Of a DNA stretch of 54,659 nucleotides, positions 43,838-52,198 are shown piece after piece. The stretch spans positions 1 through 54,659 of the forward strand of contig JBBFLE010000021.1 in NCBI GenBank assembly GCA_037481695.1, in the 5' to 3' direction. This DNA is from a bacterium (GTDB lineage Bacteria > Desulfobacterota > Desulfocorpusculales > Desulfocorpusculum). Below the pieces are notes generated by a model that searched no databases, was not told the origin of the DNA, and was given only the letters and a program-made list of their open reading frames with translations. The position numbers and the translations under genes were made by a program. Positions within the stretch are counted from its first letter, which is position 1; every line of letters begins with the position of its first letter.

Positions 43838-44166
43838 GGACTTTCCTCCGCTTCACTCATACGGTTTTGCTGTCCTGCATAATCGCTCAACAGAGCAGGT
43901 GCTCTAGATGATATCCCAACCCAAAACATTGACCAAGCCCGGCTTCTTGTTGAGAAGTTGAGAAAGCGCCTGGCTTTTTCTAAGGCTGCAAAGAGCCTCC
44001 CATCCCACAAGGGCCCCTTGCCACTTTACAAGAGGCCTATGTTTGCCATAATTTAGGACTAATCCATGGCCCATTGATTTCATGGGGCAATTACAGGGAA
44101 TCACCAGGAGAGACTTAGCCTAGAGGATTGAAAGATCCTCCCAGTTTTTTTAGTGGAGTAAGCTCC
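43838..44166. other. Intergenic stretch without a recognised gene
   Basis: A 329-base spacer between two divergent genes. It presumably holds both promoters, but I could not single out a convincing pair. No gene or hairpin was recognised. Confidence 0.4.
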
Positions 44167-44634
44167 ATGGCAGTGGAAGAAAGCAGAGCGCTTTATCTAC
44201 AGGGCATCTCATGGTGGAACAAGAGGCGTTTCGACAACGCCTTGGTTTGTTTCCAGAAGGCGCACGAACTGGCCCCGGAGAATCCCTTCATCATGTCTTA
44301 CCTGGGGCTGGCACGCATAAAGATGAAAGCCGTGGCCGAGGGCCTGGAGCTTTGTCAGCAGGCCGCGAAAAAGAGGCCATTTAACGAAGACCTGCTGTAC
44401 AACCTGGGAGTGGCCTACCAGATGGCCGGAAACCGCCAGGAGGCAAGAAAGACCTTTCTTCTGGGAGCCAAAGGCTGCCACGATACCCAGAGATTCTTAA
44501 GCGCCCTCAAAGAGATGGGAGTGAGAAGAAAACCATTGATACCATTCCTTTCAAGGGACAACATCCTGAATCGATGGCTGGGCAAGGTTACATACAAGCC
44601 CGGAAACTTCCGGATAGAAGATATAGAGAATTGA
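44167..44634 (+). CDS. TPR-repeat protein
   Basis: A 155-residue helical protein with about three tetratricopeptide repeats: ALYLQGISWWNKRRFDNALVCFQKA, AYLGLARIKMKAVAEGLEL and LYNLGVAYQMAGNRQEARKTF in outline. They form a short superhelix for protein-protein contact. No signal peptide was seen, so it is cytoplasmic. ATG 44167 with GGAG upstream was preferred over a TTG at 44128. No partner is evident. Confidence 0.82.
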   Translation: MAVEESRALYLQGISWWNKRRFDNALVCFQKAHELAPENPFIMSYLGLARIKMKAVAEGLELCQQAAKKRPFNEDLLYNLGVAYQMAGNRQEARKTFLLGAKGCHDTQRFLSALKEMGVRRKPLIPFLSRDNILNRWLGKVTYKPGNFRIEDIEN

Positions 44635-44838
44635 TGCCCCACAGCTTGTGGGCCATGGCCCCAACTTCATGGATCCTGGGAAATGGGCCTGTCTCATATT
44701 TAAGTCTTGGCCAGACCCCTGGGGGTAAATACTAACCTGCTCAAAGGGACCTACCTGCCCTTAGCAAATGATGAAAGTCATCCCACATCTTCGACTGATC
44801 TTCCATGCTTTGGAGCTCGAAAATAGCTCTTAACTTTT

Positions 44839-44869
44839 GGGCCTGGGATGTGCACTTCACCCCAGGCCC
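44839..44869 (-). terminator. Stem-loop after the Hdr-like operon
   Basis: A perfect 9-bp inverted repeat (GGGCCTGGG 44839-44847; CCCAGGCCC 44861-44869) with a 13-base loop, 16 bases after the last stop of the leftward operon. In that strand it is followed by CAAAAG, not a T-run, so termination would be factor-dependent or it is a 3' stability hairpin. Confidence 0.4.
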
Positions 44870-44884
44870 GCCCAGGAGCAGATC

Positions 44885-46045
44885 TTAGAGGGATTCCAGG
44901 AGTAATTCAGAGAGATCCAATATCGGGAGTTCTTCTTCCTTGCCCATGGTCTTGGTTGAGGCCTCCAGCATCACCACACAATAAGGACAGGCCGTGACCA
45001 TAGCCTGCGCCCCTTTGGCAAGAGCTTCCTCCACCCTCAGGTCCCCAAATCTTTCCCCGGGGGCAGTCTCCATCCAAATTCGGCCCCCACCGCCTCCACA
45101 GCACAGGCTGTTGGCGCGAATGCGATCCAGCTCTTGGAATTCACCGTTTGCCACGGCCTGAATCAGAGCCCTGGGCTCATCGAAGACCTCGTTGTGCCGT
45201 CCCAAGTAGCAGGGATCATGATACGCTATTTTTCGGCCTGAAGACTTGCTTGGTTTCAGCTTCCCTTGCTTCACAAGCTGGGCCAACATCTGGGAATGGT
45301 GCGCCACCTCGAACTCCCCACCCAACTCTGGGTACTCCTTGGTGAAGGTAAAAAGACAGTGGGGGGAGGTGGTAATTATCTTTTTTACTCCCTTGGACTG
45401 GAAAAGCGAGATGTTTGCCTGGGCCAATTTCTGGAAAAGATCTTCGTCACCGATCTTCCTCACTGATTCACCACAACAGCTCTCCTGCTCTCCTATCACA
45501 CCAAAGCTAACACCGGCTTTCTTCAGAAGCTCCACCACCGAACGAGCTATCTTCTGACTGCGCACGTCGTAGCAGGATGTACAACAAACAAACAGAAGGT
45601 ACTCGGTCCCCTCTGAGAAGACAGGCACATCAAGCCCTTTCATCCATTCGGTGCGTTTGTCCCTCTCTCCAGACCAGGGATTCCCATGGCTGTGCAGACT
45701 TCCGATCACAGGCCTGTAGCTTCCAGGCACTGTTCCCACAGAGGCCAGCATGCTTCTCATGCCCCTTACGTTGTCAATTATTTTCACCTGCCTGGGGCAT
45801 CGCACCACGCACTGACCGCAGGTGCTGCAAGCGTAGATGACCTCCTCAGACTCGAAACCCTCCAAGCCCAGTTGTCCCAGTCTCTGCACCTTGCGGATAT
45901 TGAAAGACTGGGAGATGTGACCAGGCACCAGTCTCCAGGGACATGAGCCAGTGCAAAGCCCGCACTGCATGCACCAATAGAGAGTTTCTGCTCCCGAGGC
46001 CACTATGGCCTCGCTGACTTCCAGAAAAGGTGTTCTAGCTTCCAT
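44885..46045 (-). CDS. Fused HdrC/HdrB-like (HdrD-type) Fe-S protein
   Basis: A 386-residue cytosolic protein. Residues 22-90 hold two [4Fe-4S] motifs as in HdrC (CMQCGLCTGSC and CSTCGQCVVRC). Residues ~150-386 have two CCG domains as in HdrB (CCTSC with ESCCGE and SPHCL; YHDPCYLGRHN with NSLCCGGGGG and TACPYC), which bind the noncubane clusters of thiol/disulfide chemistry. No membrane helix is present, so it is not QmoC. It is cotranscribed with qmoB-like and qmoA-like genes, so it probably replaces QmoC as electron partner. GGAGG precedes the ATG. Confidence 0.88.
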   Translation of the reverse strand: MEARTPFLEVSEAIVASGAETLYWCMQCGLCTGSCPWRLVPGHISQSFNIRKVQRLGQLGLEGFESEEVIYACSTCGQCVVRCPRQVKIIDNVRGMRSMLASVGTVPGSYRPVIGSLHSHGNPWSGERDKRTEWMKGLDVPVFSEGTEYLLFVCCTSCYDVRSQKIARSVVELLKKAGVSFGVIGEQESCCGESVRKIGDEDLFQKLAQANISLFQSKGVKKIITTSPHCLFTFTKEYPELGGEFEVAHHSQMLAQLVKQGKLKPSKSSGRKIAYHDPCYLGRHNEVFDEPRALIQAVANGEFQELDRIRANSLCCGGGGGRIWMETAPGERFGDLRVEEALAKGAQAMVTACPYCVVMLEASTKTMGKEEELPILDLSELLLESL

Positions 46046-46085
46046 GTCTTTTTTCCTCCAATGGGGGAGCGCAGCCTCCTGCCCC

Positions 46086-48314
46086 CTAAAATCCTTTGTA
46101 TGGATTGGGTCCTATCTCCTGTATTCGCTCCATAAAACTCTCCACCAGGGAGGGGATCCTGGTGTAATCCCTTATCTCCACCTGCTCCAGACGCACCCTG
46201 TCCGACTCCAAGGCCAATCTGTCAAGGGTCTCCGAGACCTTGGAAAGCCTGTACTGGGCCAGCTCACTTCCCTTTATCATGTGACACTGGTAGTCGTCCC
46301 CATGTTTGCAGCCCAACAAAAGCACCCCATCTATTCCTTTGGAAAGGGCGTCCGCCACCCATATCAAGTTGAGGGAGCCCAGACATCTAACGGGAATGAC
46401 CCTCACATACGGATTCCATCGGAGCCTGCGCTGTCCCAGCATATCCAAAGCCGGATATGCATCGTTTTCACAGGCCAGCACCACCACCCTGGGCTTCTCC
46501 TCGTCCTCTTCTGGCACCTCTATGGCCTTGATCATGGCCCCTATCATGTCCACAGAATAATCCTTGAAAGAGATGATACGCTCAGGACAAGACCCCATGC
46601 ATATGGAACATCGCCTGCAGCGGGTTGGATTGGGAAGGGGATTGGCCTTCTCATCCTCGTTGATTGCACCAAAGGGGCACTCCTCTGTGCATCTCTTGCA
46701 CTGGGTGCAACGCTGCATGAAGAACTCCGGATATGAACGATCTCCTGCCCTGGGATGTACAGCCTCCCCCCTCGCGGTCATCTCCAGACACTGGATGGCC
46801 TTCAGGGCAGCCCCCCTGCCATCCTCTTCTGCCCCCAAGGTGTCCATGGGCTGCCTCACGCATCCTGCCGCATAAATGCCAGTGCGACGTGTTTCGTAAG
46901 GAAAACAGATGAAGTGGGAATCCGGCATGCCGTAACGCAGCTTGGGTAGCTCCGGTCCCTGCCTGTATTCCAAGAAAAGAGCCATTCCCTCTTTTTGCCG
47001 ATCTGTCACCGAAGTAGGTTCAGCCTGGGCTTCCTGGGAACCCTGGGCCACATCTGGGCCACCTGCCATGTCAGCATCCAAAGCCATGGAAGGCACCATA
47101 CCGGTGGCCAGCACCACCATGTCTCCTTCCAAGCTCAGTCTCTCTCCGGCCAGGACATCATCCACCTCCACCACCAGCTTGCCTGAACCATCCCCGGCCA
47201 CAGAGGCCACCTCACCCTTGAGGAAAACACATCCCTGTTTTTGAAGCTTTCTGTAGAACTCCTCATATTGGCCTGGAGTTCTCATGTCCTTATATACAAT
47301 ATACACTGCCGTAGAGGGTTCTTGCTGCTTCAGATAAAGGGCCTGTTTGAGGCTCACCATGCAGCACACAGAAGAACAATAGGGCAGATGCTGTGGATCC
47401 CTGGATCCTGCACATTGGATGAATATCACACTGCCTGGAACGCTCTGGTCCGAAGGCCTTGTTATCTTCCCTTCCCTGGCCGCACGCTCCTCCAATTCCA
47501 CATTGGTGACCACATCCGGACTGAGCCCATAACCCAGGTGACCAAGGCGGGCAGGATCATATGGCCTCCAGCCTGTGGCCTGCACGATGGAGCCGGCTTT
47601 GAAGCTGTCTTGCCCCTCTGCTCCATTGACCGTCACCTGGAACATGCCCGGTGCGCCTTGAATGGACTTAATTTGGGTGGAGCACAAGACCTTGATGTTA
47701 GGGTGGGATTTCACCTGGGAGACCACGGCATCCAGTTCCACCTCCTCCAGTTCCCCGTAAGGTGGGTGCACAGGGTATCGCTTCCATTGCCTGGCCAGCC
47801 ATCCCCCCAGCTCCTGCTCCTTTTCCACTAGGGTGACCTGATAGCCCGCCTTGGCAGCCTCCAGGGCAGAGATCATTCCCGAAATCCCTCCTCCCACCAC
47901 CAAAACGCTCTTTTCCACTTCCGCCTGGTAAGGCTCCAGAGGCTGGGACTTCTGAACCCTCACTATCCCCATACGGATGTAATCCTCGGCCATCATCTGG
48001 GTATCTTCGTCCCCTGCAGGAAGCCCCCATACGACCTGTTCCCTGAGATTAACCCTCTCCACAACCAAATTATCCGGGAATCGAAACACATCGGTAAGCG
48101 CCCTGGGCGAACAAGCTGCAAGCACCACACCGTTTACTCCCGCCTTCTCCACATCCTCAAGGATCAGACTCATTCCTTCCTGGCTGCAGTAAGCCTGGTG
48201 GCTGCGGCACACAGAGGCCTTCATCTCGCCTGTGGCCACCTTGGCCAGCCCATCCAGGTTCAGCGCTTCACCGATCCCACATCCTGAGCACAAATACACC
48301 CCTATCTTATCCAT
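46086..48314 (-). CDS. QmoB-like flavoprotein with MvhD-type C-terminus (HdrA family)
   Basis: A 742-residue HdrA-family protein. Domains in order: an N-terminal SGCG-type segment (residues ~1-130, LCSGCGIGEAL), a FAD domain (VLVVGGGISGMISALEAAKAGY), QmoB-specific region IQCAGSRDPQHLPYCSSVCC, two [4Fe-4S] motifs (CTQCKRCTEECP and CRRCSICMGSCP), and a MvhD-like C-terminal ~140 residues (VRCLGSLNLIWVADAL, GVLLLGCKHGDDYQC). This is the build of QmoB in sulfate reducers, where Qmo passes electrons between menaquinone and APS reductase. No aprAB genes are here, so the partner may differ. Confidence 0.9.
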   Translation of the reverse strand: MDKIGVYLCSGCGIGEALNLDGLAKVATGEMKASVCRSHQAYCSQEGMSLILEDVEKAGVNGVVLAACSPRALTDVFRFPDNLVVERVNLREQVVWGLPAGDEDTQMMAEDYIRMGIVRVQKSQPLEPYQAEVEKSVLVVGGGISGMISALEAAKAGYQVTLVEKEQELGGWLARQWKRYPVHPPYGELEEVELDAVVSQVKSHPNIKVLCSTQIKSIQGAPGMFQVTVNGAEGQDSFKAGSIVQATGWRPYDPARLGHLGYGLSPDVVTNVELEERAAREGKITRPSDQSVPGSVIFIQCAGSRDPQHLPYCSSVCCMVSLKQALYLKQQEPSTAVYIVYKDMRTPGQYEEFYRKLQKQGCVFLKGEVASVAGDGSGKLVVEVDDVLAGERLSLEGDMVVLATGMVPSMALDADMAGGPDVAQGSQEAQAEPTSVTDRQKEGMALFLEYRQGPELPKLRYGMPDSHFICFPYETRRTGIYAAGCVRQPMDTLGAEEDGRGAALKAIQCLEMTARGEAVHPRAGDRSYPEFFMQRCTQCKRCTEECPFGAINEDEKANPLPNPTRCRRCSICMGSCPERIISFKDYSVDMIGAMIKAIEVPEEDEEKPRVVVLACENDAYPALDMLGQRRLRWNPYVRVIPVRCLGSLNLIWVADALSKGIDGVLLLGCKHGDDYQCHMIKGSELAQYRLSKVSETLDRLALESDRVRLEQVEIRDYTRIPSLVESFMERIQEIGPNPYKGF

Positions 48315-48320
48315 GGGCCA

Positions 48321-49580
48321 CTACCTCCCCAACAAGGACTGGATGGCCAGAAGTGCCGCACCGGTGGCGTCCTGAACGCTGTGCGCCACATCCACGGGTT
48401 TCTTGACACATCCTGCTGGAATTATCCCAGAAGACACAGACTCGGTCAGAAAGCCGTAATCGTCGTAAGATACCTGGCCTGGAACCTGCCGATTCACACT
48501 GGTGGGCACCATTCCAGTGGCCAGAACCACCAGATCGGCCTTTGCCTTCATAGCCTTCCCCTGCTCCACATCCTCCACGGTCAGAACCAGCTCTTTGCTT
48601 TCTTTGTCAGCTACTATGTCGGCCACCTTTCCCTTGACCAAGGAAATCTTTTCGTCAGACTTCACACGATTGTAAAAATCCTCCAGCCGCCCCAATGCCC
48701 TTACATCAATGTAGAAGATCGTGATCTCTGCATCGGGATATTGTTCCCTCACATAAAGGGCCTGTTTGAGTGAAGCCAGGCAGCATACTCCAGAGCAATA
48801 AGGCAGGTGGTTCTCGTCTCTGGAGCCAGCACACTGCACAAAGGCCACCTTGTTCACTGCAGATCCATCCGAGGGTCTGAGAATCTTCCCCCCAGTAGGT
48901 CCATTTATGGAAGAGAGCCTTTCCATCATCACATTGTTGATGACATTGGGATGCTCTCCAAAGCGATAGTACGGGACCCTGGAGGCATCGAAAGGATCCC
49001 AGCCAGTGGCCCAAATCGCAGCCCCCACCTCTAAACTCAGGCTCTTCCCCTTCATCTCCAATTCCACTGCTTGAAAGGGGCATACTTCTTTGCATTTCCC
49101 GCAATCAGGCCCCAGGCAGGCTCCAGGATCTATGACATACCTGGCCGGAAAGGCCATCTCATGTGGCAGATATATGGCTTTTGTCTTATCCAGTCCATAG
49201 TTGAACTCATTGGGCCTTTCCACAGGGCAGACCTTTTCACACTCCCCGCAGGCAGTGCACCTCTCATTGACTAGTCTGGGATGCACTTCCACCTTGGCCG
49301 TCATGTGCCCTGGTTCTCCCTGGAGTTCCACAACCTCGGCCATGGTGTATACCTGGATCTTGGGATTCTTCCTGATCCTGCGGAAATTGATCTCCAAACC
49401 GCATTGGGGCGGACACATCTTGGGAAAATAACGATTGCTGCGAGCCACCCTGCCCCCCAAGTAAGGGGCCTTTTCCACCAGGTAAACGGGAAAACCCACT
49501 TCAGCGGCTTCCACAGCGGCCGTAAGCCCGCTTATCCCGCCACCCACCACCAGGATCCCCCTCTGTGCTGCGCCTGACAT
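48321..49580 (-). CDS. QmoA-like flavoprotein (HdrA family)
   Basis: A 419-residue HdrA-family protein. FAD binding: ILVVGGGISGLTAAVEAAEVG. Conserved parts near the N-terminus are CPPQCGLEINFRRIRKNP; two Fe-S motifs follow, CTACGECEKVCP and CGKCKEVCP; then FVQCAGSRDENHLPYCSGVCC, the same pattern as in QmoB. It ends with a second FAD contact (VLATGMVP) and GCVKKPVDVAHSVQDATGAAL. Length and motifs match QmoA. It is first in the operon, six bases before the qmoB-like gene, behind a strong promoter. Confidence 0.9.
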   Translation of the reverse strand: MSGAAQRGILVVGGGISGLTAAVEAAEVGFPVYLVEKAPYLGGRVARSNRYFPKMCPPQCGLEINFRRIRKNPKIQVYTMAEVVELQGEPGHMTAKVEVHPRLVNERCTACGECEKVCPVERPNEFNYGLDKTKAIYLPHEMAFPARYVIDPGACLGPDCGKCKEVCPFQAVELEMKGKSLSLEVGAAIWATGWDPFDASRVPYYRFGEHPNVINNVMMERLSSINGPTGGKILRPSDGSAVNKVAFVQCAGSRDENHLPYCSGVCCLASLKQALYVREQYPDAEITIFYIDVRALGRLEDFYNRVKSDEKISLVKGKVADIVADKESKELVLTVEDVEQGKAMKAKADLVVLATGMVPTSVNRQVPGQVSYDDYGFLTESVSSGIIPAGCVKKPVDVAHSVQDATGAALLAIQSLLGR

Positions 49581-49630
49581 CTGGCTCCACCTCCAAATTG
49601 AACTGTGTTCCAGCCTGGCAAATTCTAAGC

Positions 49631-49659
49631 ATTTTAGCCACCTGACCTCCTTGTGTCAA
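49631..49659 (-). promoter_or_regulatory. Strong sigma70-type promoter of the qmoA-like operon
   Basis: On the minus strand, -35 TTGACA (49659-49654), exactly 17 bases, -10 TAAAAT (49636-49631), a six of six and a five of six match. It is ~50 bases before the qmoA-like ATG. The best promoter seen in the window. Confidence 0.65.
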
Positions 49660-49721
49660 GGAATTCCACATCTGCTCAATACGGGAATTCCTTGTCCTGA
49701 GTTGAGCTCTCGTGAAATCAC

Positions 49722-49751
49722 TTGACAATGAATCTAGGCTTTTTCTAAGAT
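49722..49751 (+). promoter_or_regulatory. Promoter of the livKHM-type operon
   Basis: -35 TTGACA (49722-49727), 18-base spacer, -10 TAAGAT (49746-49751). It is divergent from, and ~60 bases away from, the qmo-like promoter, so both units may share regulators. Confidence 0.45.
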
Positions 49752-49820
49752 GCCAAGCGATCCTGGATAGCTTAGCAAGGCTTGTTGCCCAAAATAAACG
49801 CTCTGCGTGAGGAGGGAGCC

Positions 49821-51092
49821 ATGAGAAGAGGTGTGTTCCTGGCAGCAGCGGCTTGGGTGTGGGTCCTGGTCTCAATGGCGGGATCCGGTTGGGGAGCTGA
49901 TGAGATCAAGGTGGGGGTGGTGGGGCCCATGGCCTTTACCCAGGGGGAAGGACACTGGAATGGAGCCACCATGGCGGCGGAGGAGATAAATGCCAAAGGG
50001 GGTGTGCAGGTAGGAAAGAAGAAATTGCCTATAAAACTAGTTAAAGTTGACTCCAACGAATTCTTGAACGTAACCGATGCCACCAATGCCATGGAGAGGG
50101 CCATCACGTATGACAAGGTGGATTTCTTGATGGGCGGTTTCCGCACAGAGGCTGTGTTGGCCATGCAGGACATAGCCATGGAGTACAAGAAGATATTCCT
50201 GGGTTGCGGAGCAGCCCACCCTGAGCTGTGCGCCAGGGTGGCCAAGGATTACGAGAAGTACAAGTACTGGTTCCGAGTGACCCCCATAAATTCTACCTTT
50301 TTGGTGAAGGTGGATTTCCTGCTTCTGGAAATGGTGGCCAAGAAGATGGCCACTGAACTTGGGATCTCCAAGCCCAAGGTGGCCATAGTGGCCGAGAAGG
50401 CCGTCTGGGCAGATCCCATAGTCAATATTGCCCAGGAAAACCTTCCCAAGATGGGCATGGAAATAGCCGGGGTTTGGAGACCTTCGCCTGTGGCCACTGA
50501 TGTCAGCGCTGAGCTTTCGGCAGTGCAAAGTGCAGGAGCCCACATCATATTCACTTCTTTTTCCTCCTCGGTGGGAATCCCCTTTGCAAAACAGTGGGGA
50601 GAGCTGCAGGTGCCCGCTGCTGCGGTGGGTATCAACGTGGAGGCTCAGAAAGACGGATTTTGGGCGGCCACGGGTGGCAAAGGCAACTACACCCTCACCA
50701 TGAACACCTACGCCAGGGTGAAAATGACCGATTCCACCATACCTTTCTTTGACAAGTACAAGGAGCGCTTCAAGGAAGCCCCCAACTACACTGCTGGCAC
50801 TTACGATGCCCTTCACATACTGGTCCAGGCCATAGAGAGGGCAGGCACTCTGGACTCTGCCAAGGTGGTTCAAGAATTGGAGAAGACACAGTACATGGGG
50901 GGAGCCGGAAAAATAGTCTTCAGCAAAGACCATGACGTGACCTGGGGACCTGGGTTTGTCACAGCCATAGGCACCCAGTGGCAGGACGGCCAGAACCTCT
51001 GTGTTTGGCCAGACGGATGGCAGGGCATCAAGTACGAAGGTTGTGTGGATTATAAGATACCGCCTTGGGTGAGAGCCCATTACAAGAAGTAG
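49821..51092 (+). CDS. Branched-chain-amino-acid-type ABC importer binding protein (LivK-like)
   Basis: A 423-residue periplasmic type I binding protein. A signal peptide covers residues 1-26 (VFLAAAAWVWVLVSMAGSGWG with cut near WGA). The mature part starts DEIKVGVVGPMAFTQGEGHWNGATMAAEEINAKGG, a typical LivK-family start. Later come VDFLMGGFRTEAVLAM and AGTYDALHILVQAIERAG. ATG 49821 has GAGGAGG upstream. Ligands of this broad family include branched-chain amino acids, amides, and aromatic or aliphatic acids; the acyl-CoA-synthetase-type gene in the operon hints at an organic acid. Confidence 0.9.
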   Translation: MRRGVFLAAAAWVWVLVSMAGSGWGADEIKVGVVGPMAFTQGEGHWNGATMAAEEINAKGGVQVGKKKLPIKLVKVDSNEFLNVTDATNAMERAITYDKVDFLMGGFRTEAVLAMQDIAMEYKKIFLGCGAAHPELCARVAKDYEKYKYWFRVTPINSTFLVKVDFLLLEMVAKKMATELGISKPKVAIVAEKAVWADPIVNIAQENLPKMGMEIAGVWRPSPVATDVSAELSAVQSAGAHIIFTSFSSSVGIPFAKQWGELQVPAAAVGINVEAQKDGFWAATGGKGNYTLTMNTYARVKMTDSTIPFFDKYKERFKEAPNYTAGTYDALHILVQAIERAGTLDSAKVVQELEKTQYMGGAGKIVFSKDHDVTWGPGFVTAIGTQWQDGQNLCVWPDGWQGIKYEGCVDYKIPPWVRAHYKK

Positions 51093-51106
51093 AGTCAGGT
51101 ACATGG

Positions 51107-51139
51107 GCCTCATGGGGCTGGTGAGCTGCCCCATGAGGC
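51107..51139 (+). other. Intercistronic stem-loop between binding protein and permease
   Basis: A perfect 11-bp inverted repeat (arms 51107-51117 and 51129-51139) with an 11-base loop, in the 77-base spacer after the binding-protein stop. It has no T-run. It is the counterpart of the hairpins in the two other ABC operons of this window. Confidence 0.55.
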
Positions 51140-51169
51140 TATCAAGACCTGGGAAGGGAGGAATGGTGT

Positions 51170-52039
51170 TTGGCTTCTGACATAATAGTCAACGGCCTCA
51201 TCTCAGGGAGCATATATGCTCTTTTGGCCATTGGTTTCTCCCTCATCTTCGGGGTGGCCAGAATAGTCAACATAGCACATACCGCCTTTTACATGGTGGC
51301 TGCCTACGCAATTCACTTCGCGCTTCACAATTTGGGCGTTCCTTACCTTCTGGCCATGCCTCTGGCCATTGTCTTGGTGGTCGGCTTGGGGCTTGCCTGC
51401 TACAGGCTCTTCATAGACCCCATCCGTGAGCACGAGGCTGCAGTGCTCATTGCCACCATAGCCTTGGCCATGGTTTTCCAGGAAGTGACCCTGATGCTCT
51501 TCAAGGGGCATTACAGAGGCACACCTCCTCTGCTGGAGGGTTTTCTTACGGTGGCTGGGGTCAAGGTGGCTTACCAGCAACTGTTGAGCTTTGTGGTAGT
51601 GCTCTTGGTGTTGGGCCTGGTTTGGCTTTTCCTGGGACACACACGCCTGGGCTTGGCCATAAGAACCACTGCCCAGGACAGGGAAGTGGCCAATCTGATG
51701 GGCATGGATGTGGCCAGGATAGCCATGCTCACCATGGCCATATCAGTGGGCATGGCCGGGGTGGCCGGAGCCGTGGTGGTCCCATTGTTCGTGCTGGACC
51801 CCTTCATGTGGCTGGCCCCCCTGATAATGATCATGGCTGTGGTGGTGCTGGGGGGGTTGGGAAGCATTAAAGGAAGCTTCCTGGGTGCTTACATTCTGGG
51901 CTTTGCCGAAAGCCTTGTGGTGTTTCTGCTGCCCATGGGATCTTTCTTGAAGGGATCCGTGGCCCTTTCGGTGATGATAGTGGTTTTGCTTATAAGGCCA
52001 GAGGGGCTCTTTGGTATCGCCTTTGAGGAAGAAAGGTAG
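51170..52039 (+). CDS. Branched-chain-amino-acid-type ABC permease LivH-like
   Basis: A 289-residue inner-membrane permease with about eight predicted helices. The family start is IIVNGLISGSIYALLAIGFSLIFGVARIVNIAHTAFYM, and the EAA-like loop is IRTTAQDREVANLMGMDVARI. It starts with TTG, supported by GGGAGG at the right distance; an ATG six bases upstream is out of frame. It pairs with the LivM-like permease downstream. Confidence 0.93.
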   Translation: MASDIIVNGLISGSIYALLAIGFSLIFGVARIVNIAHTAFYMVAAYAIHFALHNLGVPYLLAMPLAIVLVVGLGLACYRLFIDPIREHEAAVLIATIALAMVFQEVTLMLFKGHYRGTPPLLEGFLTVAGVKVAYQQLLSFVVVLLVLGLVWLFLGHTRLGLAIRTTAQDREVANLMGMDVARIAMLTMAISVGMAGVAGAVVVPLFVLDPFMWLAPLIMIMAVVVLGGLGSIKGSFLGAYILGFAESLVVFLLPMGSFLKGSVALSVMIVVLLIRPEGLFGIAFEEER

Positions 52040-52198
52040 GAAATGGATCCAGAGAACTTTGGAGTCCCAGAAGGCAAAGGCAGTCTTGAGCATGGCCCTT
52101 GCCTTGCTCTTGGGCCCCTGGAACCCAGATACCAGAAGTCAAATTTCAGGCCTCTGAAAACGGAAATATAAGGCAAAAAAGGAAAGGAAATCAGGGGA

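Noticed and set aside
50037-51134. Long minus-strand open frame (about 365 codons)
   Set aside because: Antisense shadow of the LivK-like gene; low-complexity His/Gly-rich translation without motifs.
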